Below are positions 18,783-29,309 of a stretch of DNA of 64,000 nucleotides, one piece after another. The stretch is from Trichomonas vaginalis G3 (lineage: Eukaryota; Parabasalia; Trichomonadida; Trichomonadidae). Each line of letters begins with the position of its first letter. Position 1 is the first letter of the stretch. A program made the translations under genes and the position numbers. The notes under the pieces are model-generated. The model saw only the letters and a list, made by a program, of their open reading frames with translations, was not told the DNA's origin and searched no databases. The stretch lies in NCBI RefSeq assembly GCF_026262505.1, contig NC_067205.1, positions 11,036,001 through 11,100,000 on the forward strand, read 5' to 3'.

Positions 18783-19217
18783 TATAAAAATCTAATTATA
18801 CGTTATTTTTATATTCCTATAAAAAATATGCATTGATAGACAATTTCTTGTCTTTGCAACGTTAAAGGTTTTATTCATTTTTAGTATATGAGCTTGTAAA
18901 CACTGTAGAATCACTTGCATTGATATATTCGATACCTGAATTGAATATCGACTTTTTATCAAGTACTTTTAGAATCAGTTTACTCCATTCCAAAGAACCA
19001 TACTCACCATTATTATTGGCTCATACTACTTTCGTAAAAACGGAAGTCCTTCGATATTTTATTTACGTAGATGATTTTTCGCAGAAATTCCATTTGAAAT
19101 CATATTCATCTGTTCATAGAACTCTTTTTGTAGACTGTACTTTTCATTATTTTCAAAGAGAAAAAATTAATATTTTTCAAAAGATACTAAAGATGAAAGA
19201 AAATATTTACATAGAAA
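18779..19217. other. Intergenic spacer
   Basis: A 105-codon plus-strand frame (18920-19237) runs through this spacer into the end of the Myb gene, but it has no recognisable domain or promoter and is not called as a gene. Confidence 0.5.
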
Positions 19218-20111
19218 TCAGTAACCAAACTGGTTGAGAAATGCATCAATATTATGTGCTGTATCCAGCATTTTCTGAGTTAGATAAATAGGAGGTTCCA
19301 ATGGAGATAAAATTGTGAGGGGCTGAGTAGGAGGTAGTGCTCGCTTGATGACACCTTCAACAAGTGGAGGGCTTTCAATTGTAGTTTCATTATTATTACT
19401 TGATTTTAATGAAACAGCTTGTTTGTCATCGCGGACTTTAGTAGATTTTGCAGTATTATGCTGCGACTTTGTATGTTTTGATGGCTTGCGAAGCAATTTT
19501 TTCAATTGCTGATAATGATATCGACATTGCACATCAGATCTATTACCCATATAATTAGCAATCTTTGCCCATGCTGTTTCTCCGTATTCTTCTACAAAAT
19601 CGAGTAATTTTTTATCTTCATCTGGTGACCAGCGTTTCTTTGAAATACGCGGGTCTAAACCTCTAAACCATCTCTGAGAGCATTGAGCGCGGGTTCTAGT
19701 TTCACCAACAATTTCTGCAACTAAAGACTAATTATCAGTACCATTTCGAAGTATTCCTGCAAGTAATCTTTTATCTTCTTCTGAATTCCAAGGTCTGGCC
19801 CGCTTTCGTCCGCTTTGAGAAACAGTGTTTGACGTATCTGAGGATGAATCAGAGGATGAAGTTTCAATCTCTGTTCGACTAGTAACATCTGTGTCTATAA
19901 CAGTCTTAAGCATATCAAGAGGTGAAGTTGAACCGAGCTTTTCTGTGAAAATTGATAAACATTCATTGTATGATTTAGCATCTTTGATAAATAGAAGCAA
20001 CGTGTTTTTGAGTTCTTCAAAAACAGCATCACTTATATCTGGGTTTAGATCCTGTAATTGAGAAGCGAAATATTCCAGAATGCATTGTTGACCGAGAAAT
20101 GAGCGAGTCAT
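19218..20111 (-). pseudogene. Two-repeat Myb DNA-binding protein gene with an in-frame stop
   Basis: 298 codons in one frame from the ATG at 20111, interrupted once by TAG at 19728-19730. An acidic/Ser-rich N-terminal region (about 95 residues) is followed by a first Myb repeat starting RPWNSEEDKRLL and a second starting KRWSPDEDKKLLDFV, ending NRSDVQCRYHYQQL, then a basic Lys/His-rich tail. Trichomonads have many such R2R3 Myb regulators, some of which bind initiator-region or other promoter elements. The TAG sits exactly where the second conserved Trp of the first repeat belongs (after NGTDN, before SLVAEIVG), so a single TGG to TAG change explains it. The rest is intact. It may be a very young pseudogene, an allele or a sequence error. 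Confidence 0.8.
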
Positions 20112-20757
20112 TTTTGAAAATTTTTATTATAGAAATTTGCATAAAAAAAGGGAAAAAATTTTAAACTGATGTAAAGTTTTGGCTACACAAAATAATATTA
20201 TGAAATGATCCATTGTATGTAGCCTACAATATCTTATTGATCAAATTGGCCAGAACAAACTAATCTTGCGACTCAAGATTAATTACACAAGAATGAATAC
20301 CAGATCGTATTATATATCACTAATTCTGGTATACAATTTGATGAACATCTCTGACATTAAAAAGGAAGGTTTATTCAAGAGTATATTACACAATTTTAAG
20401 TCAAGGAATGGAAATAGAGTTCTTTATTGTGTCGTGCTGTAAATAACAGCGACTTATTTCCTTGAAGAACTTGTTTGGATAAATATTGGCTACGATTTCA
20501 AATCTTCATAAGATATCCGGAATTCGAAATCATCCTCTCAATCTGCAGCACAAGTTTAGGTTATAAATTAATTACATATAGCCGCCTTATTTCATTAGAT
20601 TTGTACCAAAGCAAGAGAAAAATTATTCAAATCAAATGCATAGATGTTTACTATTGATATACTTAAGGAATTGATTACTAAAATGATTATTTTATTGAGA
20701 AACCTTGACCCTGCCAATTTGCCAATCTGCCAGTGGCAATTTGCCAAAATCATTTAG
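20112..20757. other. Intergenic spacer with GCCAAT-type repeats at its right end
   Basis: Mostly featureless AT-rich sequence. At 20711-20748 the words TGCCAATTTGCC, AATCTGCCAG and GGCAATTTGCC form short direct and inverted repeats just before the promoter of the next gene. Confidence 0.6.
20750..20754 (+). promoter_or_regulatory. Initiator element TCATT
   Basis: TCATT matches the trichomonad initiator exactly, with the putative start A at 20752, six bases before the ATG at 20758. It is the best promoter support in the window for a very small gene. Confidence 0.6.
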
Positions 20758-20985
20758 ATGTTCATCCTCTTCTTTATTTGTGCTCTCTTCTACTCATTCA
20801 GACCACGTATCACCAAAGTAAGAAATGGAATGTTCGACGACAACCAGCTTTCTTGTGTTAAGAATTGTATGGAAGGCACCCGAGGCAGAATGACCGTAGA
20901 AAAAAGATTTAGATGTGGCCAATATTGCAAAACTAGATTAGGATTACCTAGTGAATCAGAGAATGATGATACAAACGCGATTTAG
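20758..20985 (+). CDS. Small protein with N-terminal hydrophobic segment and twin CX3C motif
   Basis: 75 residues. Residues 1-14 (MFILFFICALFYSF) are hydrophobic, a signal peptide or membrane anchor. The remainder is charged and contains two CX3C motifs, CVKNC and CGQYC, separated by 15 residues. CX3C-X11-16-CX3C is the signature of the small TIM chaperones and related helical-hairpin disulfide proteins; those normally lack an N-terminal hydrophobic segment. So it may be a membrane-tethered helical hairpin, possibly hydrogenosomal, or a small secreted disulfide protein. An exact initiator lies six bases upstream, which supports it as a real gene despite its size. Confidence 0.65.
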   Translation: MFILFFICALFYSFRPRITKVRNGMFDDNQLSCVKNCMEGTRGRMTVEKRFRCGQYCKTRLGLPSESENDDTNAI

Positions 20986-21431
20986 AATTTTTTTAAAATT
21001 TGTTTTACGCTATTAAATATTTCTTACTATTCTCTCAATAAAACATTTTTCTTTATTTCAATTCCTTAATAACTCTAATTAAAATGTTAAATATGAATAT
21101 ATTAATACTAATTTTAGGGTTATTTTAATAAATTGCAGTGGTTTTGAAAAGAAAAGTAGAATATTTTTGAAAGATATCTTTAATTCTTTTTGTTGACAAT
21201 TGAATAGTACTAATTTCAGAGAAAGGATTTAAATAACACATGTAAATATGGTAATTATCCAGAAGATATGATTGATAAACATATTGCTTGAACAACAGTA
21301 CTTCAATTTAACAACAAGATCATATCAAATCTTCTTTTTGACAAACTTAACAAAAAATGTTTCTCTCTCTTTTATCATTTTCTACGTGCCTTGAGAAAAA
21401 TTCTTGACCACTAGATTTTGCGTTTTTGACT
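20986..21431. other. Intergenic spacer
   Basis: 446 bases, strongly AT-rich; no supported feature. Confidence 0.6.
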
Positions 21432-21914
21432 ATGGCATCAAGTGTGTATCAACTTCTTGTTTCTATTTTTAATGTAAAACGTGGAAATCTTGAAAGAGAC
21501 TATTCAACAAATGATCTCAATTCTAGTGTGGATCAGATAGCTTATGATTTCGATCTCAAAAGAGATAGAGTCGCTAACTAATTTAGACTTTCGAAATATC
21601 CATCCCTATCAAGGCAAGTTTTCTTTAGGATTGATTTTGGAATAAAGTGGATTGCAAGAGGTGTAGCTCTTTCAGCTACTGTTGTTAAAATTACAAAGGC
21701 AAATGGTGCTTATACAGTTAATTGTCGTCAAGTAGATGCAAATGGATTGCTTCAACAAGCTAAGTTTGCTAAACCAGGAGATCTGGTTCCAAATTCAGAA
21801 CCGATAATTATTTTCCAAGATGATCAGCCACTTACTGGGGAACAAATTACCCAGGTTTATAATATGCTTTATAAGCATATAGAAGGCACGCTCAATGCTT
21901 ACAAGGTAATGTAA
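21432..21914 (+). pseudogene. Unrecognised small gene interrupted by an in-frame stop
   Basis: 161 codons in one frame from the ATG at 21432, interrupted by TAA at 21579-21581. The first part begins MASSVYQLLVSIFNVKRGN; the second part reads as ordinary globular protein (KWIARGVALSATVVKITK, later IIIFQDDQPLTGEQITQVY). No family recognised. The codon use and protein-like composition on both sides of the stop argue for one former gene. The bases around the stop (CTAACTAATTTAG) vaguely resemble a trichomonad 3' splice motif, but no matching GTATGT-type donor is visible, so an intron is not supported. Confidence 0.5.
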
Positions 21915-22549
21915 ATATAAGATTGATTTTAAAATGTCTTTAATTAACTTTTTTCCCATTTCAATGTAAATAAAAGTGATTTATCTGAATCTATTTACTT
22001 GGTCAATTGCTGTGGGATTAATCATGCTTAGTTTTACTGAAATTTTAATTTAATTTTTTGGGATTGAATCCTTGATGTTGAGAATTGTAATTTAAACTAG
22101 GATTGAAGAAACCATTATCAAGGATATGGAGTATTTCGATAATTTTGATTTTTTGTTGTTACAAAATGGCTAAAAAGATGTAAACATCGCAATTTCAATT
22201 ATGTATTAGCATTCGATTAACACCAGTAGAAATGCATGAAATTCATCAGATCTCAAATTTGAAGAAACCTGACATTTTTGAATTAAAATGCGTAGATTAT
22301 CATAGATGGTATATTAACCATTTTATTTAAAACAGTAATCAATTGGTTAATTTAGTTATATGTTAAAAGCAAATCTTAATCATATATATATATATATATT
22401 AATGGAGATTATGAAAATAACGTGCTAATTTTAAAAGTGAAATTTAAATTAAATACGTTATTTTATAATTTTGAGAACATTTTTGGAATATGTATATATT
22501 ATGATTTATTAATAATATTTTTACTATAAATTATAAAAAATTGAAAACA
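21915..22549. other. Intergenic spacer with a short AT microsatellite
   Basis: Contains an (AT)n run at about 22382-22399. A 40-codon frame near 22205-22330 ends in HRWYINHFI but has no support as a gene. Confidence 0.6.
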
Positions 22550-22553
22550 TTAA

Positions 22554-23593
22554 GGGTGCACACGAGAGGATCATGTAAACTTCAGAATTTAGAACCTTAT
22601 TTTTAGGCATTATCTTGGCTACCTATTTAGGCTCGAAAAGCAAAAAATATCAAAAAATACAACTTGAGTCCATTATGACCCTTTCATGGAGGTAGTTTTT
22701 ATCCGCTAGTATTTTCCCTTTGAATCTCTTTACAATTCGAAATCAAATTCAAACCTCAGTAGAAGAAAGGAAGAATCGACTTACTACGGTTGTAATACGA
22801 ATAAATACATATATTTAATTATTTTTATTTACATAATAATTGTTTGAAGCTCATATTCCATCAAATTTTTAAATAAAAACATTAAAATGTTGAAAATGTT
22901 CATATATTTTAATAGGGTTTTGGCACTTTATTGAGGAATTACTACATACATAGTCGAACTGAACTTGGTATTTTGAAATTTAAATTATTTATCAAAATTA
23001 AAATTTAACTTGAAATTTATAATTATTTAGTCATATTTTGCATAATTCTAAGTAGATTTTGTAAAAAATCAAGAAAGAAAAATTTTAACGTGCTTTATTT
23101 TTTCTTTTTTATAATAATACATATTATTATATAATTAACATATTCATAATGTTTCACCCTTTCAAAAATATAATCCTCCTCCTCTCAAATAAACGTACAT
23201 ACGGGTGGCCTCTTTTTTCAAAAAATTAAAATTTGAAATTTTGGGCTCAAATATTAGAGATTTTTTCAACCTTCAACGATATATGTTGTCTATATCAGAC
23301 CTCCTTTCTTTTTGATACTTAACATTGTTCCTAAATCTTAGCCGTTAAGGCTGTTCTGAAAATATTTTTTTTCGAAAAAATTCGAAAAAAATTCTTAAAA
23401 TTCAAAAATCCCTTAATTCCTGAGGATTTTGGAAAAAAGTTTTTACATGAACATGTGTATATTATATGAAGTATATTGATAAGGTAAAAATCAAATTTTA
23501 TTGCATATTCATCGAGAAAATAAACTAACAAATCCCTCAAAATTGAGAGGGTAATCCTCCTCCTCTCAAATAAACGTACATACGGGTGCACCC
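22554..23593 (+). mobile_element. TTAA-flanked DNA transposon, copy 1 (1,040 bp)
   Basis: Bounded by TTAA at 22550-22553 and 23594-23597. The ends are inverted repeats GGGTGCACACG (left) and GGGTGCACCCG (right, read inward). The same sequence occurs at 50891-51934 and, inverted and interrupted, at 40503-44546. TTAA duplication is the hallmark of piggyBac and Kolobok transposons; no transposase is present, so this is a non-autonomous derivative. A 36-base stretch next to the right end also occurs inside the element (about 23175-23213), ending in GGGTGGCC. An 86-codon minus-strand frame (23331-23591) exists in all copies but has no recognisable domain. Near-identity of the copies implies recent spread. 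Confidence 0.85.
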
Positions 23594-23597
23594 TTAA

Positions 23598-24062
23598 TCT
23601 GCGTTTATTTCAAAAGTACAATTTTGAATATTGATTCCAATTTCTATAAATCCTAATATACAATACTCAAATAACATTTTTCTAAAAATAAAATTTTGAA
23701 TTTTTCAATATCGGAAAATCATTTCTAGTAGCACACACAATTATATACACCATTCTTTTTCCCAACTTTTTCTTCTTTCAAATATTTCGATCAAATTTTC
23801 AATAAAGTTTTACAAAAATAAATAAGCAATTGAATTAAAATAGCGATCAATTTTCCTAAAATTAATATCTAAACCATAAACAATTATCCATCTTTCTATT
23901 TTTTCCCCTTTATCGCACTTCCTCAAATTTTAGACCATTGTGAAAATTGTGAATAAATTTGTAACTTCTTATAAAAAGTATTTATTGATGTTGATCAAAT
24001 TCACACCACAAACAATTCTTAAAAACTTCCTTTGTAAATTTATCAAATTTATAAATTTTAAA
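23598..24062. other. Intergenic spacer upstream of the large surface-protein gene
   Basis: 465 AT-rich bases between transposon copy 1 and the surface-protein ATG. No initiator motif stands out close to the ATG. The frame stays open upstream to 23940 but without a better ATG context. Confidence 0.5.
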
Positions 24063-27000
24063 ATGATCCTTTCTTTTCTTCCATTAATTCCAATATTTTC
24101 TTTACAAGTCCAGTTCAACAACTATGCGTACTGTCCAAATCGTCCATCCATGAATGATGGAATGTGTTCAATAGAATATATTGAAAATGTTTATCATTCT
24201 CCAACAGCTTATTTTTCGATTAATGGAAGTGCAGATATTCAATCGTCTTCAACTATTTTATATAATGGTATAATTGTTTTTTCAAGCCCAAAACTTGAAC
24301 CTGGCAGGAAATACCAGCTTACAGTCAAACTTTTTGTTGACGGTGCTGAAGTCTATACAAATCCTAATCTTACGTTATTAGTTTTAACTGATATGGTCGC
24401 CTCTAATTTAACAGTTTCAAATCCAATCATCGCCACGGATGGAAGTTTATATACTACACATCTCGTATATACTCAGATTATGTATTTTGATTTTGATTTT
24501 ACATTTTACGTGCTTTTTGATCCAGACTTTGTTGAAATGTCAATCAAAGATTACGACGAAGAGATGAATCCTATCAGCTATTATACTTACGATGACCCTG
24601 AATTCATAAATCGGTTAAAATATCATGGATATACGGCTTTTAAACTTAATTTTTACTCTAATGGAAATAACATTTATACCTTTGAATTACGGACATATAT
24701 GTTTAACAGACTAAGTCCTGGCGTACATAAAATTTCACTGTGGTCTACTGACCGGTATTCGTTTTCAAATATGTTAAATGCAACGATTGAAATACGTCAA
24801 ACGCCATTCATTTTAATCCTCAACTATCCAAAACTAGTCAAGGTTGGAGATCCGATCTCTTTATACTGTAGATCCCGCAACTTTGAATATGATTTGGAAT
24901 ATTACATTTACGTCAACGACTTACGAATCCCGAAGGTATTCACAAAACCTTCTTCAAATAGAAAACTCCTTGACGATATTACGGATTCACATTTCAATAT
25001 AACTTTCCCTGCTCCATCAACCCCAGGAAATCATACTTTTATTATCAAGCAATCATATAAAGATGCTATCAACAGTACTGTTAGAACCAGTTCTCAGGCT
25101 ACAATTGCTGTTCGATCGCCCCCAGTCGTAGATTCTGTTTCAACTCCAACAAACGTCGAATCTCAAGCGACCTCCATGAGACTATCTGTTTCTTATACAG
25201 ATCTAGATGCTATCGATCAACTTTCGCTCCTCTACAAGTTCGATTCATCATCAGATTATTTTATGTACGGAGAAAACTTAACGATCACGTCGCAAACAGG
25301 TGTACTCGAAGTAGATATCGACTTGCCAACAGATAGAACACTTGGATCCCATAAAATATTTGTAAAATTAATAGATTCATACAATTACGAATCAAACACA
25401 GACAAATACTTTGAATTCTTCATCAGATCCAAACCTGTTGTCACATTCATCTCATTAGACAAAGAATTCTATGTTCCAGGCGATAATTTCATATCTCAAA
25501 TTAAAATTGAAGACATTGACAGTGAAGATGTCGAAAGAATCGAATACAAATATGATTCTGAGTATGTATTTTTAGTAGATAATGTCATTCCAAGCGAAAA
25601 CATTGTCTTACCATCAATTCCCATTTCAAACACTATAAATACAAGTTCAGTTACTTGTTTTATTCGTGTTACAGACAAATATGGCTTTTCTAATGAAATA
25701 CAAATAGATTTAACAATTCATTTCAAGCCAAAATTGTCTATTGAACAAATTCCTGAAAAAGTTGTTCCAGGAAAGAAATTTTCAGTAGTTTTTTCAGTTG
25801 ATGATTTTGATACAGATGATGTTTTTAAGATTTATTATAAATCATCAACTGATTATAATTTAGTTACTGAATACACTGATCAATCAACTATTTTAGTATC
25901 TGTTCCTGAAGACTCAAAACCCGGTGATTTAACTGTTTATTTCTATTGTGTTGATAAATACAATTTATCATCAGAAGAAATAAATAAAACACTTATTGTT
26001 AAAGGAAAACCATCAGTTTCTATTACAGGACCTGAAACCAAAAACGTAATTCCAGGAAACACAATAACTTTAAAAATAACTGTTACTGATCCTGATGAAG
26101 ATAAAGTCAAAGTTTTCGTTAATGGAACAGACACAAAAATATTTAATGAAAATGAATTTGATGTTATAATAACAATACCTGAAATTCATGGTATTTATAA
26201 TATATCATCAAATGCAATTGATGAAGATGGATTAGTTTCAGATACTTCTATTTATAGTTTTGATGTAAGAGATCCTCCAAAAATTGTTTCATGCAAATTA
26301 GATAAAAAAGCTTATGTAGTTGGAGATGAATTCGTTCCTTCATGTACATTTAATGATTTAGATACTGATGATTACTTAAGAGTTTATGATAATACAACAG
26401 GTGATTTCGAGCCAATATTTGTTTATGTATCAATGATGCAACAAACTATTGAACAACAAATTAAAACTTACAAAATACCAGAAGATTTCGAAGGAGATGA
26501 ATTCGCAGTTTATATTAAATGTACTGATAAATATGATTTCGAATCAAACACCATGAAAATATCAGTATATTTAAAAAATCATCCACAAATAAATAATGTC
26601 AGAATTAATAAGGAATCTTATATAAGAGGAGATCATATAATTATTGATGGTGAAGCATCAGATGAAGATGAAAATGATGTAATAACTGTTAATTTATCAG
26701 TCAACAATGATGTTTATTCTCAAATTATTTTGGCGAATTCATCAGAAAAAACATTCCATTTCGATGTTTTAGTTAAAGATGAATATGAAATCGGATTTAT
26801 TGATATCAGTTTGAATTCTATTGATTTATATGGTTTGAAATCAATTCCTGAGATTAACTTGTCAAAACCATTGTATTTCGTACCAATTATTAAATCATTG
26901 GAAACAGTTGATCAAATTTATGTTTCTCCTTCTAAAACAATCAAAATCAAAGTTAGTATTGAAGATTTAGATATAAATGATTCAATTACTGTTTGTTATA

Positions 27001-29309
27001 AAAGAGAAATAGATCCAGAATTCAATGATTTAGCTGTTATAAAAACAAGAGAAGAAATATTTGATATAATGATTCCAGAAGGAACAAGTTCAGGACCATA
27101 TAACATTGAATTTAAACTATTTGATTCTCATGATTTGATGTCAAATACAAAGAATATAATTGTTCAAGTACGAATTCCTCCAAAGATTACAAATGTTTCT
27201 TCATCAAAACTAATTTATACAAAAGGAGAAACAATTGTTGTTAATGGAAACATCGAAGATCCAGATCAAAATGATGAATTCAACATAACAATTAAAATAG
27301 GAGAACTAAATAACACAAAAACAATTCAATCTATTGGTCAAAACACACCTTTTAGTATTAGTTTAGATGATGTTCCTTTAGGTGATTATAAAGCAGAAAT
27401 ATTCGTTACTGATCAATCAATGTTTACATCAGAACCAGCACCAGTTGATGTCAAAGTCAGAGATGCTCCAAAATTAACAAACATTACTCCAAAGTTTGAA
27501 TATTTCGCTAAAGGAGATAAAATCATTGTTTCAGGAAAGATCGAAGATGAAGATCAAAATGATGAATTCAACGTTACAATGAGAATATTGAATTATAATA
27601 ATACAATAACTGTTAAATCACAAGGAGAAATAACATCATTTAATATCAGTTTATTAAATGTTCCTCTTGGAGATTATACAGCTGAAATATTTGCAATTGA
27701 CAAATCAATGTTTTCATCAAGCAAAGAATTAGTTCCAATTAAAGTTAGATTCCATCCTATTCTTAAGAACCTGACAACACCAAAACCATTCTTTGCTAAA
27801 GGAGAATCATTTGTCATCAACGGTATCATTCAAGATGAAGATTTAGATGATGAATTCACTGTTACAATTCGATCACAATCATTTGAGAAAGTTCAAAAAA
27901 TTAATTCTAATGGATTAATTACTTCATTCTCTTTCGAAATAGATCAATGCCCTGTTGGTGATTCTTCAACAACAGTTTATGTTGCTGATAAATACGGTTT
28001 CTTAACAAAATATCCATTAACTGTCAAAGTAAGAATTGCTCCTGTTATTGCTGATCTTTCTTTCGAAGAAAAACGTTACAAGAAAGGTGAACAATTGACA
28101 CTTCACTTCACTTTCTCTGATGAAGACATAAATGACTTAGTAACATTTAGTGGTGACATTGGATCATCACCATTCAATGATGAGACTCATTATGATACAT
28201 CAACAACACAAAAAGAAGGAACAATTACATTTACTATTCCTGAAGATTGTGAACAAGGATTAGTTGATATAAATCTTAAGGCAACAGATTCAAATTTATT
28301 AGTTTCAAACATTTTAACGAAGAAGATTTATATATTATCTAGTCCAACAGTTAAATATTTAGGAAAGAACCTTCCAAAGAATGCAAAACCACTTGACAAT
28401 GTAACAGTTTTCTTCAGTGTTTCTAATCCTGATTCCGATGAAACTGTCAAAGTTTACATCCAAGTAAACAACAGTGAACAAATATTATTAGGATCAATTA
28501 ATTCTCCTGTTGAAAACTATATGTTTAACTATACAATATTTATACCTTTGGATCATCCAAATTATACAATTCCTTATAATTTCACTGCGATTGATTCAAC
28601 AGATTTGATTGGCAGAAATCAAACAGAAATCATTGTCGCAAGTCATCCACCAATTGTTAGATATATTGAAGAGTTTATGCCTTATATGTTAAACTCATCA
28701 GTTCCAGTACGATTCGCTTTAATGGATGAAGATAATGATGATACTTTATCAGTTAATTTCCACTTGTTTAGAAAGAATTATTCATTACTTTATAATTTGT
28801 TAGAAAACCAAATTTGCAACAGTTTGACAAACCATACTGTTCATATACAGTTACCTGCTGATATAGAAGATAATGAATATACAGTTGTTATTACAGCAAC
28901 AGATAGAGCTGGTCTACAATCATCAGATGTTACAAAATTACTTGTAAACACTAAAGCTCAGTTTGGACAAGAAGGTCAAGTGTATAAATTCGAATTCGAA
29001 ATAGTAGTTGACACCAGATGGTACTATGTTGTATTAGTAGCCAGCGCTGTTATATTATTGTTAGTCGTCATTTTAGTTACAATTATTAGATGTATTCCTC
29101 CCAAAAGAGACGACTACTTAGAATTCGAAGACGAGGAATACGAAGAAGAAGATATATTAGAAAAAGAACAGGCCCCTATAAAAAAAGAGTTCAACTCTGA
29201 TGACATAATGCTTTCAGCTGGAGAACAACTTGATGAATCTGATACAGCTGAAACTGTCTCAAAATCAAGTTCCGACATTATGCATCAGAATATCCCTACT
29301 TTTGTTTGA
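24063..29309 (+). CDS. Giant type I surface protein with tandem Ig/cadherin-like repeats
   Basis: 1,748 residues from the ATG at 24063, chosen because MILSFLPLIPIFSLQVQF is a good signal peptide; the frame also has an ATG at 23988. The ectodomain is about 14-15 beta-rich repeats of roughly 90-100 residues. Each opens with a PP.I or P.I segment and carries an acidic D.D..D motif (DEDQNDEFNV, DLDINDSI, DEDINDLV) and a final aromatic strand (VTDKYGFSS-like). The motif is reminiscent of calcium-binding cadherin-like or bacterial Ig-like modules. A single membrane helix lies near the C-terminus (YYVVLVASAVILLLVVILV), followed by a 73-residue acidic cytoplasmic tail rich in E and D. Repeats around residues 1020-1260 are most alike, suggesting duplication. 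It is likely an adhesin or surface coat protein; the function is inferred. Confidence 0.8.
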   Translation: MILSFLPLIPIFSLQVQFNNYAYCPNRPSMNDGMCSIEYIENVYHSPTAYFSINGSADIQSSSTILYNGIIVFSSPKLEPGRKYQLTVKLFVDGAEVYTNPNLTLLVLTDMVASNLTVSNPIIATDGSLYTTHLVYTQIMYFDFDFTFYVLFDPDFVEMSIKDYDEEMNPISYYTYDDPEFINRLKYHGYTAFKLNFYSNGNNIYTFELRTYMFNRLSPGVHKISLWSTDRYSFSNMLNATIEIRQTPFILILNYPKLVKVGDPISLYCRSRNFEYDLEYYIYVNDLRIPKVFTKPSSNRKLLDDITDSHFNITFPAPSTPGNHTFIIKQSYKDAINSTVRTSSQATIAVRSPPVVDSVSTPTNVESQATSMRLSVSYTDLDAIDQLSLLYKFDSSSDYFMYGENLTITSQTGVLEVDIDLPTDRTLGSHKIFVKLIDSYNYESNTDKYFEFFIRSKPVVTFISLDKEFYVPGDNFISQIKIEDIDSEDVERIEYKYDSEYVFLVDNVIPSENIVLPSIPISNTINTSSVTCFIRVTDKYGFSNEIQIDLTIHFKPKLSIEQIPEKVVPGKKFSVVFSVDDFDTDDVFKIYYKSSTDYNLVTEYTDQSTILVSVPEDSKPGDLTVYFYCVDKYNLSSEEINKTLIVKGKPSVSITGPETKNVIPGNTITLKITVTDPDEDKVKVFVNGTDTKIFNENEFDVIITIPEIHGIYNISSNAIDEDGLVSDTSIYSFDVRDPPKIVSCKLDKKAYVVGDEFVPSCTFNDLDTDDYLRVYDNTTGDFEPIFVYVSMMQQTIEQQIKTYKIPEDFEGDEFAVYIKCTDKYDFESNTMKISVYLKNHPQINNVRINKESYIRGDHIIIDGEASDEDENDVITVNLSVNNDVYSQIILANSSEKTFHFDVLVKDEYEIGFIDISLNSIDLYGLKSIPEINLSKPLYFVPIIKSLETVDQIYVSPSKTIKIKVSIEDLDINDSITVCYKREIDPEFNDLAVIKTREEIFDIMIPEGTSSGPYNIEFKLFDSHDLMSNTKNIIVQVRIPPKITNVSSSKLIYTKGETIVVNGNIEDPDQNDEFNITIKIGELNNTKTIQSIGQNTPFSISLDDVPLGDYKAEIFVTDQSMFTSEPAPVDVKVRDAPKLTNITPKFEYFAKGDKIIVSGKIEDEDQNDEFNVTMRILNYNNTITVKSQGEITSFNISLLNVPLGDYTAEIFAIDKSMFSSSKELVPIKVRFHPILKNLTTPKPFFAKGESFVINGIIQDEDLDDEFTVTIRSQSFEKVQKINSNGLITSFSFEIDQCPVGDSSTTVYVADKYGFLTKYPLTVKVRIAPVIADLSFEEKRYKKGEQLTLHFTFSDEDINDLVTFSGDIGSSPFNDETHYDTSTTQKEGTITFTIPEDCEQGLVDINLKATDSNLLVSNILTKKIYILSSPTVKYLGKNLPKNAKPLDNVTVFFSVSNPDSDETVKVYIQVNNSEQILLGSINSPVENYMFNYTIFIPLDHPNYTIPYNFTAIDSTDLIGRNQTEIIVASHPPIVRYIEEFMPYMLNSSVPVRFALMDEDNDDTLSVNFHLFRKNYSLLYNLLENQICNSLTNHTVHIQLPADIEDNEYTVVITATDRAGLQSSDVTKLLVNTKAQFGQEGQVYKFEFEIVVDTRWYYVVLVASAVILLLVVILVTIIRCIPPKRDDYLEFEDEEYEEEDILEKEQAPIKKEFNSDDIMLSAGEQLDESDTAETVSKSSSDIMHQNIPTFV

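Noticed and set aside
18920-19237. A 105-codon plus-strand frame
   Set aside because: It overlaps the end of the Myb gene, has no domain or promoter motif, and its composition is that of AT-rich spacer.
21565-21600. A possible intron around CTAACTAATTTAG in the broken small gene
   Set aside because: No GTATGT-like donor upstream and the acceptor does not match the conserved trichomonad motif; an in-frame stop is the simpler reading.
22205-22330. A 40-codon frame ending HRWYINHFI
   Set aside because: Too short, no initiator, no family resemblance.
23331-23591. An 86-codon open frame conserved in all copies of the TTAA element
   Set aside because: The copies are too recent for conservation to mean selection, and the product has no recognisable domain; treated as chance, except where a host gene reads into it.
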